In this document: positions 45,621-60,341 of the stretch, one piece after another
Layout of the letters: each line of letters begins with the position of its first letter
How positions within the stretch are numbered: the first letter of the stretch is position 1
Source of the DNA: Lentinula raphanica
Taxonomy: Eukaryota; Basidiomycota; Agaricomycetes; Agaricales; Omphalotaceae
Assembly (NCBI GenBank): GCA_027919835.1
Contig: JANVFP010000001.1
Location: 1,178,001 to 1,242,000, forward strand
Length of the DNA stretch: 64,000 nt
Reading direction: 5' to 3'
Notes under the pieces: generated by a model
What the model was told of the DNA's origin: nothing
Databases searched by the model: none
What the model saw: the letters and a program-made list of their open reading frames with translations, nothing else
Position numbers and translations under genes: made by a program

Positions 45621-46874
45621 GTTTTTTACACAACCACAGCCTATTGCTATTATTGGGAGAGCCACAACTCAACACCTAGTGTCATCTAGGAGGTGCTCTA
45701 GAGGCTGCTAGGAAGGCTTCTGGAAGGATTAGAAGTGTAGGAGAGGCAGGAGATATGTGTTGAAAATTTTCACCTGGTGATGTGGCATCCATATCTTGAC
45801 ATCCATCCCTATGATCCTGGACCATCTTCCCTCATTAGAGAGTCCTGATTTCAGGCTTTCTGATGACTCCCTGATCATCCAAATCCATCTGCTGGATCTC
45901 AAGATATACCCTTCCCCATCACCCCAACTCCTCTCTGCAAAGTTTACCCCATATCTCCCTCAGTTCCTATCGCGTTTTAGACGTCTTGGGGGCGTTAGAA
46001 AGCTCTTTTTAAGGGCTATCAGACGCGCTATTGACCGAAAAAATCGCTCACCTTGTCGGCTAGTTATGGCCTTGTCACTGTCAGGCACAATGACCAAGAT
46101 ATTATCCACATATCTTGGGCAGTTCCCAGTGGATTCTCTTGGTTCTTGGACCATCCATGACGCCTCCCTCATGCTTTTGGATGGTGTAACTTCCTCCATG
46201 ATCCACTATCCCCTCTCTGACCCATGGGTTGATCAATCATCCCATGAGACATGCTCACTGTAACTCAGCCATTTCCCCATGGATCTTTATGATTCATAGC
46301 TCATTAGGTTCGCATTTTGCACTACCTGATGGGCCTGTGGGTCCTACATCTCCTCTTCCCTTCCCTGAACCTCCTGCTCCTCATTGCTCCCCCTGGATGG
46401 ACTATCTCTGTCTATCCCTATACCATAGTTATGCTATGGGCTCCTGGATGCTCCTTGGCACCCAGGAACTTGTTTCTCCCGCTTTCTGGCAGAGAGTCAC
46501 CCTGCCAGCTCCATGTCATATCCTCATGACACCATCTCTGACTCTATTGGTTGGAGACCTTAGACGACATAACCGCAGCTCTGGCCCCTACGCGTGTTTC
46601 TGTACTTGTGATAGTGCATAGTAGACCTACTATGGTCTTTGAACACCTTGGTTCAATCCAACCTGCAATGGCATCTTTGCTGTGCTTCAGTCGATGGGCC
46701 TGACTTGCTCATAGGAAGGATCTGGTTTGTTTCACACCAGGTTTTGCTTACACATATATGTGTGCCACTACCTGCCTTTTTATCTTTCGTTAGCTCCCCA
46801 TTCGGTTGATGTTGATGTTGAGCTGACTTTCTGATCTCTTGGAAGACCAAGGGGTTTGGTCTTGTGGGGGAGAG

Positions 46875-47132
46875 TGTAACCGGCGGCGTTGCCAGTTCTA
46901 GGCAGTTAGGGTTAGGTTTAGGGCAGTCAGGTGGATTCTTAGATATTATGTAATCTTTGGCCTTATTCTTGTTCACCTCCGTTGTGTATACCTCCAATAG
47001 ATTGGATCTTGTGTACATTGGGTGATCCTTAGTCCCTCTATAGCTGGTAACCAGCTCTTATCCCCCCTGGGGGTTGCTGGGCCAGCCCAGTTCTTAACCA
47101 CCCTGGGGTCTCTGACCCCTCGGACGGTTACA
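46875..47132 (+). repeat. 3' LTR
   Basis: 258 bp, almost identical to the 5' LTR, which indicates recent insertion. It is preceded by the polypurine tract. Confidence 0.95.
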
Positions 47133-48779
47133 ACCAGCAAGTCATATGCATGATCAGCAAGACCATGAACACACTCAGGCCAAAGAAAAATGCGAGGTTC
47201 ATGACACTGGGCCGCATATTGATATAGCACGAATCGAAATGATGATGGTTTGAGGAAATATTGTGACTTGAACCGTTTTGTGTCGAAATTCACTATCGTT
47301 GTCTCACAAACAGGAAGCCTAAGCGGTGGATTACAGAAGTCGAAGAAGAATTCAATGAAGAGGTTGGAAGATAAGCGAGTCGTAATCGGGGGCCCATGAC
47401 CAGCAAGGACTTTTTCTAAATTTTCTCAAATCAAAAAATATCTGGGCTTGATTCACCTGGACCAAAAAGTAGTTGGTCGCGACTCGTTCTTATCTCCTAT
47501 TATCATCGTACTATCCTAGATCCCAACCTATCCCAACCCCTCCTTATTATCTTCGGTACAACTCAAGATTATTATATACGACAAGCTCTAAACTGCAGCT
47601 TAGGGGCTAGGGTGCGTTAAAGATGCAACAGCCAGCCTTTGAAAGCATCATAGGTGACCAATCGTATGATGTGCCACACCAGCCGGTAGTACTTTGTTTA
47701 TCATTATGCTCATCCTTCGTGTATGTAACAGATTCTATGAAATCTTCCAAAGTTTGATCGCAGCCCTTCCCTTGAAAACTGGAGTGGTCGAGGACAGCAC
47801 CAGATCCTCGTGCCTGCCCAATAACTTACTTACGAGTCTTCATCGTGTCTGATTCGAGCCTTCAGAACAAGCTGAACCGGAAGGAAGCTTATTCATCTGA
47901 CTGATCTAGATAATTCTCGGACTCCCACCTCACGAAAACTCTTCTTTCGCAAGCTGAGTCTGTACTTACGGATATTGGCATTGGGGAACAGTCGTCGCGC
48001 CAAGAACTTTGGGTCGAGTGGCTTGAGAGAAAAGGAGAAACTCGAGTAAACCCAGGCCTGAACAATGAGTATTTAGAAACTCATCGTAATCATATCAAGA
48101 TGTAAACAACATGGAGGGTCTCGCCGTACTAAGGATTCATGGGCCGATGGTCACCGTCGTATAGTATGAGGCTGTATGCAGTGATTGATGATCCCTAGAA
48201 CGTCCCAGAAGCCAGAAGCCCCCCTCTCACACATACTATGCTTCTGTATCCTTAATCTTAAACCTCTACTACCTGATTCGAGTCTAAACTTGAAGGAAGC
48301 ACTGACCAGAGCTGTTTTAGTGTGCAAGTGTATGTACCAGACCATTTTGAGTAATCTACCCTCGAATGGGTTCGATACTTTCGAATGGATCAGTTGAGGA
48401 GCCCCGGTGGCCACTGGCTGCCACTGTTCTTTACTTTCGATTTGAAATTGGCGTAGAGATTCTCAGCAGCGAGTTCATGCCAGCGGATGATGATCAGATA
48501 CATAATCGCTCCGTACGGGAAAGGATTTCAGTGCATCGTGAACGAGAATGAAAAGCGTGTATTTCGTTGGGATGCTCAAACAAGTATGTGAGCCTCCTAC
48601 AAACTAGACACATGTATGTTCGAATTCGAGAAAGACAAGTTGACGAAAAAGTAGTACCAGAGAGAAGTTTTTAACCGCAGTCACCGACAATGTTCAGTCC
48701 ATATGCAAAGAGCTCTTATGCATCACTACTGCCGACCAGGAGAACACAACCCCCGGTGGTTGACACTGTCTCCTGAATC
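47133..48779. other. intergenic, with a fragmentary minus-strand frame at about 47133-47400
   Basis: Apart from the fragment that abuts the LTR element, no gene is supported. The sequence between about 47400 and 48780 shows only short frames in all directions. Confidence 0.4.
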
Positions 48780-49343
48780 TTAGAGTTGAATAGGAACACA
48801 GCCGAAGGAGACGATGCTAGCCTGCGTAACGACACACACGTCAATCATCAATGATCATAAGGCAAAATACAAAAGAAAAAAGGGCCTTACCTGGGCATTG
48901 TTCGTGCAACAAACAGCTTGAGCTTGACAGGCGCCTCCAACGAGAGGAACACAACCGGTCCCGATCAAACCGCCCAGAACGCCAGTGGAACCCGTCTACA
49001 AGAAAATCAAAATTCATTGCCAGTCAATCGTTAGCTGCAGTCTCCGACTGGAGAGGGAGCCCAGACAAAATTGTAAAGCACCACGACGTACCTCAAGAGA
49101 GTCGCAACATTGCAGTTCACCGGTGCTGCAGCTGTTACCGGGGGAAGTACTAGTGGTAGGAGACACAACAACAAGCAACAATCATAATCGTGTGTTGAGC
49201 GCGTCAGTGGCAGAGACTACGGAGGATAGAACCACCTACGTAGTGCTTCCGCCGTTCCCCTCGACGTTCTCCCCAGTCGGGATAGCTGTCGCAACACTGA
49301 CGAGGACGGCGACGGAAATCATCTTTGACAAGGAGAAGAACAT
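48780..49343 (-). CDS. class I hydrophobin
   Basis: Four exons: 49343-49240, 49149-49092, 48995-48891 and 48821-48780, for 102 residues. The signal peptide is MFFSLSKMISVAVLVSVATA. The eight cysteines follow the hydrophobin order C-CC-C-C-CC-C with gaps of 6, 18, 7, 5 and 12 residues: CSTGELQCC, then CVPLVGGAC, QAQAVCC, then FGC and the short C-terminal VPIQL. The exon positions also match mushroom class I genes. The product self-assembles at air-water interfaces and coats aerial hyphae or fruit bodies. A second Met at residue 8 could be the start instead; either gives a signal peptide. It is too broken by introns to appear as one open frame. Confidence 0.93.
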
Positions 49344-50405
49344 CTTTGTTTTTTTGAGCAAAAAGGTGAGGTTGATGAGCAGAGAAGTAGGCTGGAAGAG
49401 TTGAGGGGGTAAGTAAGAACAGGTGGGTTGGTTCTGAAGTAAAACCTCGACCAGAAGAGCATCTTTTATAACCCAGCAAAGGCTAGCAAAGGCCTAGAAA
49501 CGGTAGTGTGGCCAAATAATGACTGTGGAGGAGGGTCTGTGCGTTCTTGTTCGTGAGTCAAAATCTGGTGGAGAGTGGACTAGAACCTCGAAAGTTACTG
49601 AGAAGTCAGAGAAGTCAAAGTCAAAAAACGGCGACTCACCATCTACAAATTTTCGCCGCTGTCGCAAGAGCATTCGTGATTCAAATTGTATGTATCTGGA
49701 CGCTCGAAGATGGACTGAATCCTAATTTAAGCACTTCAGAAATTCCATGCCATTAGTATCCGCCAGAAACTGATCTAACTTGGAGACTCGTGAGTAAGTA
49801 GAATTCCACCACCTCCATTCACATCTAAAGAAAAATGTCATCATAGTGAAATATGTAAAGTGAGATATCTGGAGACCAACCTTGAGTTACTGATAGGGTG
49901 GATATGAGGTAGTCCAGGCAGACTTTGAGCTAAGATGCGTGATGAAGAAAGGCCGTAGAAGCCAGTACTTACAGAGATGATACCGGTTCTACCGCAATGA
50001 ATCAGGGCATACATTGATCGACCACTAAGTACTAAACTTTTATTGAAAATGAATAACCTGTGGATAACGAGGGATAACGAAACAACATCTAGATACGAAA
50101 CGCATTGCCCGAGATTGGCCGTCTTTTCAACTTGTTTCGTTGAGGTGACCAGAATTCATTCGTTCGTTCGCCGAGGACTTTCATTTCATCTACAACTGCA
50201 ACATCGGTGTAGATAAGTCGCGTCGACCTTCAAACGAGTTTTACATTAGATCCGTGATATGTGATTCAGAAGTAGAGTGCAAACTAGTATAAGGGGCGAC
50301 AGAATGGGAAGAAAGAGCACGAAAGAGTAGAAAACAATGACAGAAAAGAGCGCTCAAGTTCAGAAAAGGTATACCATAAAACGGGAAATGAACCCTTTTG
50401 AAAAT
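49344..50405. other. intergenic between hydrophobin and beta-tubulin
   Basis: This is the hydrophobin promoter and the beta-tubulin 3'UTR. No gene is supported; frames at 49519-49756 lack motifs. Confidence 0.45.
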
Positions 50406-52239
<1,834 letters not shown>

Positions 52240-52764
52240 TCTAAAGAAAGAGCAGGGATTAACGCACAGAAAACAGGTCAGAAAGACGCGACAAAGAGTC
52301 GCGCCTCAAGAGCGACGAGCAAGGAAGATCATACTGATAATCGCGTATATAGAGTAACAAAAAGCTAAAGAAGACTTACCTGAGAAACTGACGGAAGATG
52401 GGGGAAGGATTCGAGTACGGGTGGCGGCGAACAAAAGTTCTGGTGAAAGACGAACGATTTCCCTTTTAGATGGTTCGAGTTCCGCGTAAACTTTGAAACT
52501 CCGCAAGTCACACCACTGTCACGCGTTTTGCGCACGGGCCTGTTACAAAGCTTGGTGGTGGCTCCTCCTCGATGATCTAAGACTTAAGTTCATATGAATC
52601 AGCAAAATTTCGCTCTGGTTATTCGCAGCATGTGCTGGGGCTCGCGCACCGTGACTATACGCTGAGCCAGGCCCAAAACATTCAATAATGTGGAAGCCTG
52701 AACCTCCAAAATGATATGTACACCGTCCTCCTACGAGTACCAGTGTGCTAAAATACAATCTTGA
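52240..52764. other. beta-tubulin 5' region with a likely 5'UTR intron; 3' flank of the BCAS3-type gene
   Basis: On the minus strand CAG|GTAAGTC at 52380/52379 and TTTAG at 52241 would splice to A-ATG, placing an intron of 139 nt one base before the start codon. The rest up to 52764 shows no gene. Confidence 0.5.
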
Positions 52765-55700
52765 CTACAAATTACGTTTCTTCTTTTTACCTTTCGTTGA
52801 TTTTCTCGTCTCAGTCTCATGAATCTCCTCGTCCAAAAATCCCACAGCAGAAATATCGTCAAATGTCTCTACTTCTTCGACAGCCTTTCTATCTTCTCCT
52901 ACCCAACCTGGCCACTGATCGCGGTCTTGGTCAAGCAAAGGTTCTTCCGATATGGATATGTCGTGCTCTCCCTGTTCGTCTAGCGACTGAGAATCACCGT
53001 GAGAGCGATCTCGTTCCACTTCATTAGAGAGAAAGTCTTCATCCTCTTCATCAAACTCGAGCGGAACAGAGGCCGAAAGACTACTATCCGAGCTGGGAAG
53101 CTGAGGCGACCGCACTTTGTGAATCTCACGCCTGAAGCGTCCAATGCCTTCGCTCATCCCATCCCCTATGCCTGCCATGGTGCGAATAGGGATGGTATTC
53201 TTGAATGACCTGGGCTTTGTACCTGGAGTTCCATTGGGGTACATAGGTAGCACTGGTTGAGATGGAGTATGATCCAAACCTCCGATCAAGGCAGAAGCGA
53301 GCGGCTCGTCGAAAGATGAAGAGGAACGTCGGCGGTCATAGTGGATAGCAAAGCCACCGCCGTCTATGAATGATTCACTGCTGCCGGAAGGATAAGCGCT
53401 GACTTCGACTCCTTTGCGAACTTCGATCTTCGCCCCAGTGATATCGAGTTTGAATCGGCGGATGAGCGCATGGTAATCTTCTCCCAGAGCTCGGAAAGAG
53501 AACTGATGTGAGAGATAGATAGAGCGAGGTATCGCATGGGTCGAGTACGTCGATATCTCAGCCTGCGCGAGCCAACTAGAAGAAAGAAATGAGCTGATAT
53601 TTACAAAGCAGTAGCAAGAGTTCTTACCTGGGCTGACCAGTTGTGGTATTCAGACCTCTCCTTGGATCGGTCTTCAAAACTTCCTTCTTTTCAGGCCAAT
53701 CTTTCCCGCGTCTCAGATGCCATGAAGCAACAGTGCTTTCTCGGCTTGTCAGTTCCCCATTCTCTGCCTTGGTTGGGAAAGCTCCGGTTGTGCCCACTGG
53801 TGACGTTCCAGGAGAAGCCGATCCACTAAGTCGTCCGACAGCATTGGTCGCAGGTAAAGACCGGCTAGCACCTAGACTGCCCACAGAACCGAAGTTTGTA
53901 CCAAGAATCGACGGTCCATCTCCCAACTTCGGTTTGACATCCACAAATATACGCCTCAAAGAGAGTATACCATCTAGTGGATCAAAGACAAGTACGTCCT
54001 GAAAGTTTCTTGGTCGCACATTGGGACTGAGTTTCTGGTGAGGGGACAATGACAACGATTCGGATCGCGTGGAAGGTGATGAAGACATGACCGTGCTAAC
54101 ACTTCCATAAGAATGTTGATGTGTAGGCAGTAGATGCGGGGAACTAAACGGAGGAAGAAGGTTCGGTGGTAATCGACGTTCTTCCTCAAGCGATGGTTCC
54201 AAAAAAGCGAACGCAAGGCCAACCTTAGGGTCGCCGGGCCTCGGGTTCTTGTTGGCTCGAAGACGGACTAGAGGATGCACGTCTGTTGGCATTGTAGGCT
54301 TGAGTGATAGGAGAGTTAGTAAAAATCAACAAGATATGAGAAGATATTCACCATCTCAATCATATTCCTCACTCTGCCAGAGGTATGGCTCAACACATCA
54401 GAGGGCCCACCATATGGATTGGTAGCGAATACATGAACAGTCCTCTTCCGTGTCCCAATAGCCAACCAGCGTCCGTCTGAGGCCCAGTCGACGGATTCTA
54501 TAACGGCTGAAGTTCGCCCTCGACGGAGATTATAGACATGAAGCGGAGAAGCAAATGATTGTGATAGAGTGGGAGACGACCTGGACGCATCGCTTCCCTT
54601 CGTCTCGCCATGAGGAGTGTGCCTGTGAGGTTCATGCGTCTCATTCAACCGTGACACAGGATCTATTCTTATCTCATACACCGAGATGGTCTGACCATCT
54701 CTAGGAGTGATGAGAAGTGAGGTCCCGCTAGCCGAAAACTGCATGCTAGACACAGGCTGCGATTTCGATGCGAGGAAATGCATCACCACGGGAGGAGCAA
54801 GAGGAGGCGTCTGTACACTTCTCGTCTTTGCCAAAGAATCGAAGTCCAGCACCGTGACATGATACCCAGACTCTATAATCGGCAATGTCCTCGGTGGCAC
54901 TGACGCCCGACGGTTCGAATCCGACGACGAATGAGCTTGACCAAAACCCGTAGTTCTGCCAGCTTCATATCCATCAATCCCCGTCGATCCAATCGAACTC
55001 GTCGAATACCGACGATCTCGATTATCAGGGGAAGATGTAGCCGCAGGCGCACTGCGAGAGAAGAACCTGTTCGCCAAACCAGAAACACCACCTCCACTCG
55101 AGGCATTGGTTGTATGACCCCCACGACGATTCAACCTACTAGCATCCGGTCCTGAATCCGTCGCAGCGGCTAAAGCACTCTTATATGCTAGCCCACCCAA
55201 CGTCTTCATCCCGCTCAATACGCTTCCTCCAACCTTGAGCGCGGCATGACCTACGTCTGCTTGAGTGATGCCACCGAGTGCACCAAGCGCGCCACTTGCA
55301 CCTCCGGTGCCTCCGAGGTTGGCCAATTGGGCACTAAGGGTGGATCCGAAAGCAGACGCAGTCGATACTGCCGCATCAGATAACGTGGAGGATGTTCGAG
55401 GTTGTACACCGTTTGTCGAAAGAGACGAACTGTCCTCTGGAAGCGAGGCATATGCCAAAAGTCGGCCGGAGACAGCGAATATGGGTGCTGGTAGGGAAGG
55501 GGTTTCGGGTATCGTCATGAACGGAAGCTCCGCAGCCTGCGAAGCCTCAGACAATCCATGAGTTGAAGTACGTCTTGTATGATTCAAATAAGACGCTTGT
55601 CCTCCATGATGATCACCCGTCAGATCATAGGAGGATGGAGAATCAAAACCGGAAGAAAAACGATGCTCTACAGTTGGTGATAATACATTATTGCGGTTAT

Positions 55701-58267
55701 TGAGATTGTGGTATTTATCGTTGAAATGTTCATTGTAATTGTTATATATGCCGTTGACTAAGTTTGAAGTGGTTTCCAAAAATGAGTGTCGCCGTGAATG
55801 AGAAGAAGATGAACCATGAGGGGGAGAAGGTTTGTGAGAAAAGGGTAGGATTTCGCTCGCAGGAATGATGTGCAATACGTCGAATGTTGATGAAGAGAGA
55901 ACGTGCAATGCAGGAGGGAGGGTTGTGCTCTAAGAAGCTCAATTAGCATACCTCGTGATAAAATAATGATGCATATACATACAACCACAACAAAACCAGC
56001 GCCAACTTCGAACCGTCCACCGCCAATGGAAAGCCCAGGAATACGAACGATCTTGATGACACGATGTTCCACCAGGGAGTATATCAATAGGAAGGTAAAG
56101 TTATCGGGCGAATCCAGTTCGTCCTCAGAATTGAGTAGGACGGAGTCTATCGACTCGTCTACATGATCTTGACTATTCTCGGTCGGGGTTACACTAGATG
56201 AGCAGTCAGATCTACATAGCAAGCACAACAGAGCGCAAATACTTACAGAAGCCCTAACGTTGGACCTTGGTCTCCTGAAAGACCGTGAGATAAGATCCCT
56301 GCATACTCAATAACCATATCCGGGGTATCTTCTTTGGGCTTCGCGGAGAGCGAATCACCAGCGATAAGCTGCCGCACAGACTCTGATGGCAGGTTCAGAA
56401 CTTCTGATATCGAACCAAGGTCGGTGCAATCCCATATTTGCATCCCCGTAGGGTGGTACGACAGGAACAGCAACCGTCTGTAAGATGTGTTAGTCTCCTT
56501 CACATGTAATCGGAATTGATTGACTCACCGTCCTGGAAGACTATGATCCCACCGCGCGGAGACAATCACATCGCCTTCATCCGGAGCCCCATTGATGCTC
56601 GCAGGAATAGCAGTTGTCGAAGTTGAGGAACGCACACGACCAGAGGGGCTTTGAACAGCAGAATGGGCAATCCGAGGAGGCTGCTTCAGCGTTTGAGGGT
56701 CTGCGAGGGCACGCGAAAGCGCAGAACCTTGGACATGAGATTGTTCATACTGCGGCACGCGACGAGCGCGCGCAAAGGCAGTGTCGTTTGATGATAGGTG
56801 ACCATGATTTGAAGGGCTGTCCGGGTACTTGGATCCAGTTCGTGAAGTATGACCCAAGGCATCAGATTGAGGAACGACAGGAGAGAACCCGTAGCTGAAA
56901 CCGCTTGAAACCCTCCTAGAAGGCCTAACAGTGCCTTCCATGCGTTGTGGGTCAAGATAAAGAGTGTCATTGAGATCAGCTATATCGTCCGAATAAGCGA
57001 TAGGCGAACGGTCAGCCGACTCAGGAGAAGAGTCGTTGATGTTTCCTTTGGGAGCTATCGCCGCGCTTCCGGATGATGATGGTCCTTCCTCTACCATGAA
57101 GGCGGCGCGACTAGCACTACTGGTTTGGCGGCCTTTGGAGTTCTTCGTTTTCACACCACGCGGTTTTGTTGAAGACGACGAAGCGCTGGATGTTGATTGA
57201 GATGCAGAAGCCAGTTTATGAGGCCGGTCGGACGTATCACTGTTCGTAGATTCTCGGGAGAAGACACCTCCTAGTGAATTCCCACTGCGACCAGCACTGT
57301 TGGAAAAGAGATCAGCGATAAGTCCATTGTGTCCATCGAGCGAAGATGGAGAAAGAGGATAAGAAGAGGAAGGAAGAGGATGAGGAGTAGCGGGAGGTGT
57401 AGGTAATGGTGAAGGTGGCAAGATGACGACGAGTTGAGAGAGGATTTGGGACAGGCTTTGAGGGCGAAACATGAAGGCACCAGACAGAAGGTAAAGCAAG
57501 CCTTGGCTCTTGACTCGATTCACGCTTCCGCATATATATCATATGAGTATGAGCGTTAAATGTGCCTTCCATTCGAGTCCACGTGTATCCACGCCTTCAA
57601 CCGTTCGCGGTAGTCAATGCACCCCCAAAAACAAGATCATTGAACTTATGTATGAATTCAACGATCATCAACCCTACTGAAACTGAAGCATGATACGCCA
57701 CGGCCACTCACAAAGAATGAAACAAGAGCCATGAAGTAGGAGTGCGCAGTTCGTGGGCCACAACATCGAAGAAGAAGAAGAGGAAACTCACAGTGATGCT
57801 AAGATCGGAGAATGGGCAAGACCATCTGAGTTTCCGGGTTCATCCCACAAAGGAGATAAGAGCGGTTCTGATTGAAGCTGCGGAGTTTCGAGAAGCTCAG
57901 GCAAAGGAGGTGTTGGAAGAGACTGGGAGGGTACAGGGAGCTCTGTCTCGTGTTCTGACGCGAGCTCGACCAGCGGTTCCACATATTCTTTCGCAGCATC
58001 CTCTCTGGATGACCTTCCCTCGCTCATTCCTTCTTCCATATCATCGGGTGTGTCTGTCTCTCGTCTATCTCCCTTCGTTGGACCCATACGTGTGCTGTGG
58101 TTTCGCTCCAAGAAACCTACAGCATCGTCGCCACTGCTACCGGCTGAATCATCCGGTAAGGGGGAGGGATAGACATCTGGAGAGGGACGAGAGCTGGGTG
58201 TAGGCTGCTGATAAATATGTGAATGCTGTTTGTTGTTTCGTGCATTGCGACTGTGTCTTGAGGGCAT
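52765..58267 (-). CDS. BCAS3-type WD40 protein (phagophore/autophagy-linked family)
   Basis: Seven exons: 58267-57792, about 57524-56529, 56477-56247, 56193-55983, 55929-54352, 54298-53628 and 53575-52765, for about 1657 residues. The first junction is the only uncertain one (an AAG acceptor is assumed). The N-terminus is disordered. Beta-propeller pieces are RRLLFLSYHPTGMQIWDCTD, IPGLSIGGGRFEVGAGFVVV, QFSASGTSLLITPRDGQTIS, and SVDWASDGRWLAIGTRKRTV followed by HVFATNPYGG, which aligns with BCAS3 [21 protein letters not shown] as remembered. SWLAQAEISTYSTHAIPRSI matches its EWLSQVEIVTHT region. The C-terminus is acidic and ends in KGKKKKRNL. In mammals BCAS3 with PHAF1 binds phosphoinositides at forming autophagosomes; here the role is inferred. 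It is longer than animal BCAS3 because of Ser/Pro-rich inserts. Confidence 0.8.
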
Positions 58268-58848
58268 TAATTAAGTTGTTATCAGTGGTAGAATAAACAA
58301 GAAAGCAAGAAGCAAAGATGATGGAGGAAAGAAAGAAAGAGAGAGTCCGATGTAAGAAATAGATATATGCAGATCGTGCAAGTGAATGCAAGACCTCCTG
58401 ACAGTGCTGGAAAGAGTTGTAGTGGTGTATGCGTTGAGACTGTAACTAGTAGGAGCTTGAGTTACAGTGACTCGAACAAGACGGCAGGCGTCCCGGCTCT
58501 ATATGCCCAAAAAGGCAACTAAGCAATCGGAATGATACCCGTGACCCGAGCTTGATTACATCATCTGCGGATCCTCCGTTTCAACTTTCAACTTCAACTT
58601 CGACAACCTTAAAGATATGAAGGCTGTTTTTTTTTGTCAAATCGCTGTTCTATGCAGTTAAACTGTTCAGATTGATTTATCAGGGTATGGTTATGCACCA
58701 GCTGTATCAACGCTCTCTGTCAGAACACGCTGTTACATGTATAACAACTTGCAAAAATAGACGACTGACATCACCAATGCTCGAATGGAGAGGAGATTTA
58801 TAATCCTCTTCTCCCTTTCTTTTGCTAACATCCGATACCATCGACGCA
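58268..58848. other. divergent promoter region, BCAS3-type gene / SDR gene
   Basis: No gene is seen. A run of nine T lies near 58628, and an imperfect tandem CAACTTTCAACTTCAACTTC at about 58580. Confidence 0.45.
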
Positions 58849-60057
58849 ATGTCTTTGAAAGGTAGTATTGCTCTGATCACAGGCTGCAGGTACGTATACA
58901 CTTCTACTCAGAATTCGCATATGAACTCGCATCCTCAGCGGAGGAATCGGAGCTGCAACAGCCCTTGCACTCGCTCGACAAGGTTGTTCAATTGCTGTCC
59001 ACTACAACGCTGCCGAGGAAAAAGCTCAAGCCTTAGCACATACACTTCAAACCATCTCCCCAGATGTCCATGCAGTGGTCTTCCAAGCCGATCTTTCCGA
59101 CTATGACAGCGTCCGTCAACTTCACAGCCAAGTTGTAGAAAAGATGGGTCATCCGGATATCCTATTCAACAATGCTGGTGCGACCATCAAAGCTATCGGC
59201 CGTATGGGAAACATCCAAGATGTGAGCATCGAAGATTTTGAGAAAACCTGGAAACTTAACACCGGGTCAAGCTATCTAGTGGGACTTCTCTCTCCTCTTT
59301 TCCATTGTTATCTGTTGCTAAGAACTCTACAGCTCACCCAGCTATGCATCCCCCACATGGTTCAACAGCAGTATGGTCGCATAGTATTCAACTCTAGGCA
59401 AGTCTGAGAAAAAAATTCTTCCGTTGAATAAAGTTTATTCTCATCCTTATCTGCAGTGTTGCCGCTGTTGACTATGCCTAAAACTCATTCCCATCGTAGA
59501 TATACTTACAGTGCAATGTCCCCCAGGCACTGGTGGAGTTATAGGACCGCACTACGCATCTTCAAAATCAGCTCTACATGGCCTTCTCCATTGGGTTGCA
59601 TCTAGACATGCAAAAGATGGGATTGTGAGTCGCCCTTTTTAGTACTAGCTTTGGGCTCAATGTACTCAATGCTGTCGTAGACGTGCAACGCGGTTGCTCC
59701 CGCCCTTATACTCGGTTAGTATAGCATGAGCCACATCCCGCAACATGCTAAGCTAGAGTTGGTCTCCTCCCCAGAAACGACGATGATGTCCAACCCGACA
59801 GATGAGATGCGAGTGAGTATCCGGTCAACCTATTCTGCCCGAGACCTCATTTCTAACTCGCTCGTACCAGAACATGATACCTGTCGGTAGACTTGGAATC
59901 CCTAATGAAATTGCATCTATCGTTGAGCTCTTGGTCACAAATGCTTACATGACCAACAAGGCATAGTGCTACTATTATAGAACGTTTGCATCGATATACT
60001 TACACACGTCTCCAGATCATCGTTGCTGACGGTGGTTGGACTCCGAGCGCATTCTGA
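58849..60057 (+). CDS. short-chain dehydrogenase/reductase with eroded splice donors (possible pseudogene)
   Basis: Nine exons are needed: 58849-58889, 58939-59278, 59333-59397, 59457-59467, 59527-59624, 59681-59714, 59775-59812, 59871-59960 and 60016-60057 (252 residues). The fold is textbook classical SDR: LITGCSGGIG cofactor loop, FNNAGA, the catalytic Ser in FNSSVAA, Tyr and Lys in HYASSKSA, and the ending IIVADGGWTPSAF. It is probably an NADP(H)-dependent 3-oxoacyl-reductase-like enzyme, substrate unknown. Three donors are not GT: GCAAGT at 59398, GCATAG at 59961, and TTGACT at 59468. At the last, all downstream acceptors give one phase and no GT donor restores both frame and the catalytic Ser. 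Either splicing is unusual or the gene is decaying. Confidence 0.7.
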
Positions 60058-60341
60058 TATGTATCGTCAAATCGGGAGAGGTCGTTCTATCACGGACAGG
60101 AAGAGATTAATATTTTGGCAACCTTCTTGTACATATTCGTCTGGCCACTTTTTCTGTATTCGAAACCCGGAAACATCACTGCTAGCTAACGCTGACTAGA
60201 TTCGACGCAGTCGAAGACTTACACCTTCGATCGTCAAATCACCAGCTCGGTATTTTCTCCTATGAGTATTTTCAATGTTCCTGTGCAGAGAATTTTGATG
60301 GTACAATGAGAGTTCTGAATAAATAATGTTCGCAAGTCTCG

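Larger units (their letters stand above)
45364..47132. mobile_element. non-autonomous LTR retrotransposon, 1769 bp
   Basis: Direct terminal repeats of 257 and 258 bp start TGTAACC and end GGTTACA. The element is flanked by the 5 bp duplication ACCAG (45359-45363 and 47133-47137). A polypurine run GTGGGGGAGAG lies directly before the right LTR, giving plus-strand polarity. No canonical TGG primer site follows the left LTR (GTTTTTTACACAACC instead). The internal 1254 bp have no gag, protease, reverse transcriptase or integrase motif. The best frame (45796-46263, 155 codons) has no recognised motif. The element therefore depends on an autonomous partner. Confidence 0.95.

Noticed and set aside
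45796..46263. 155-codon frame inside the LTR element as a gag-like gene
   Set aside because: No zinc knuckle, protease or other retroelement motif; kept only as a remark in the element entry.
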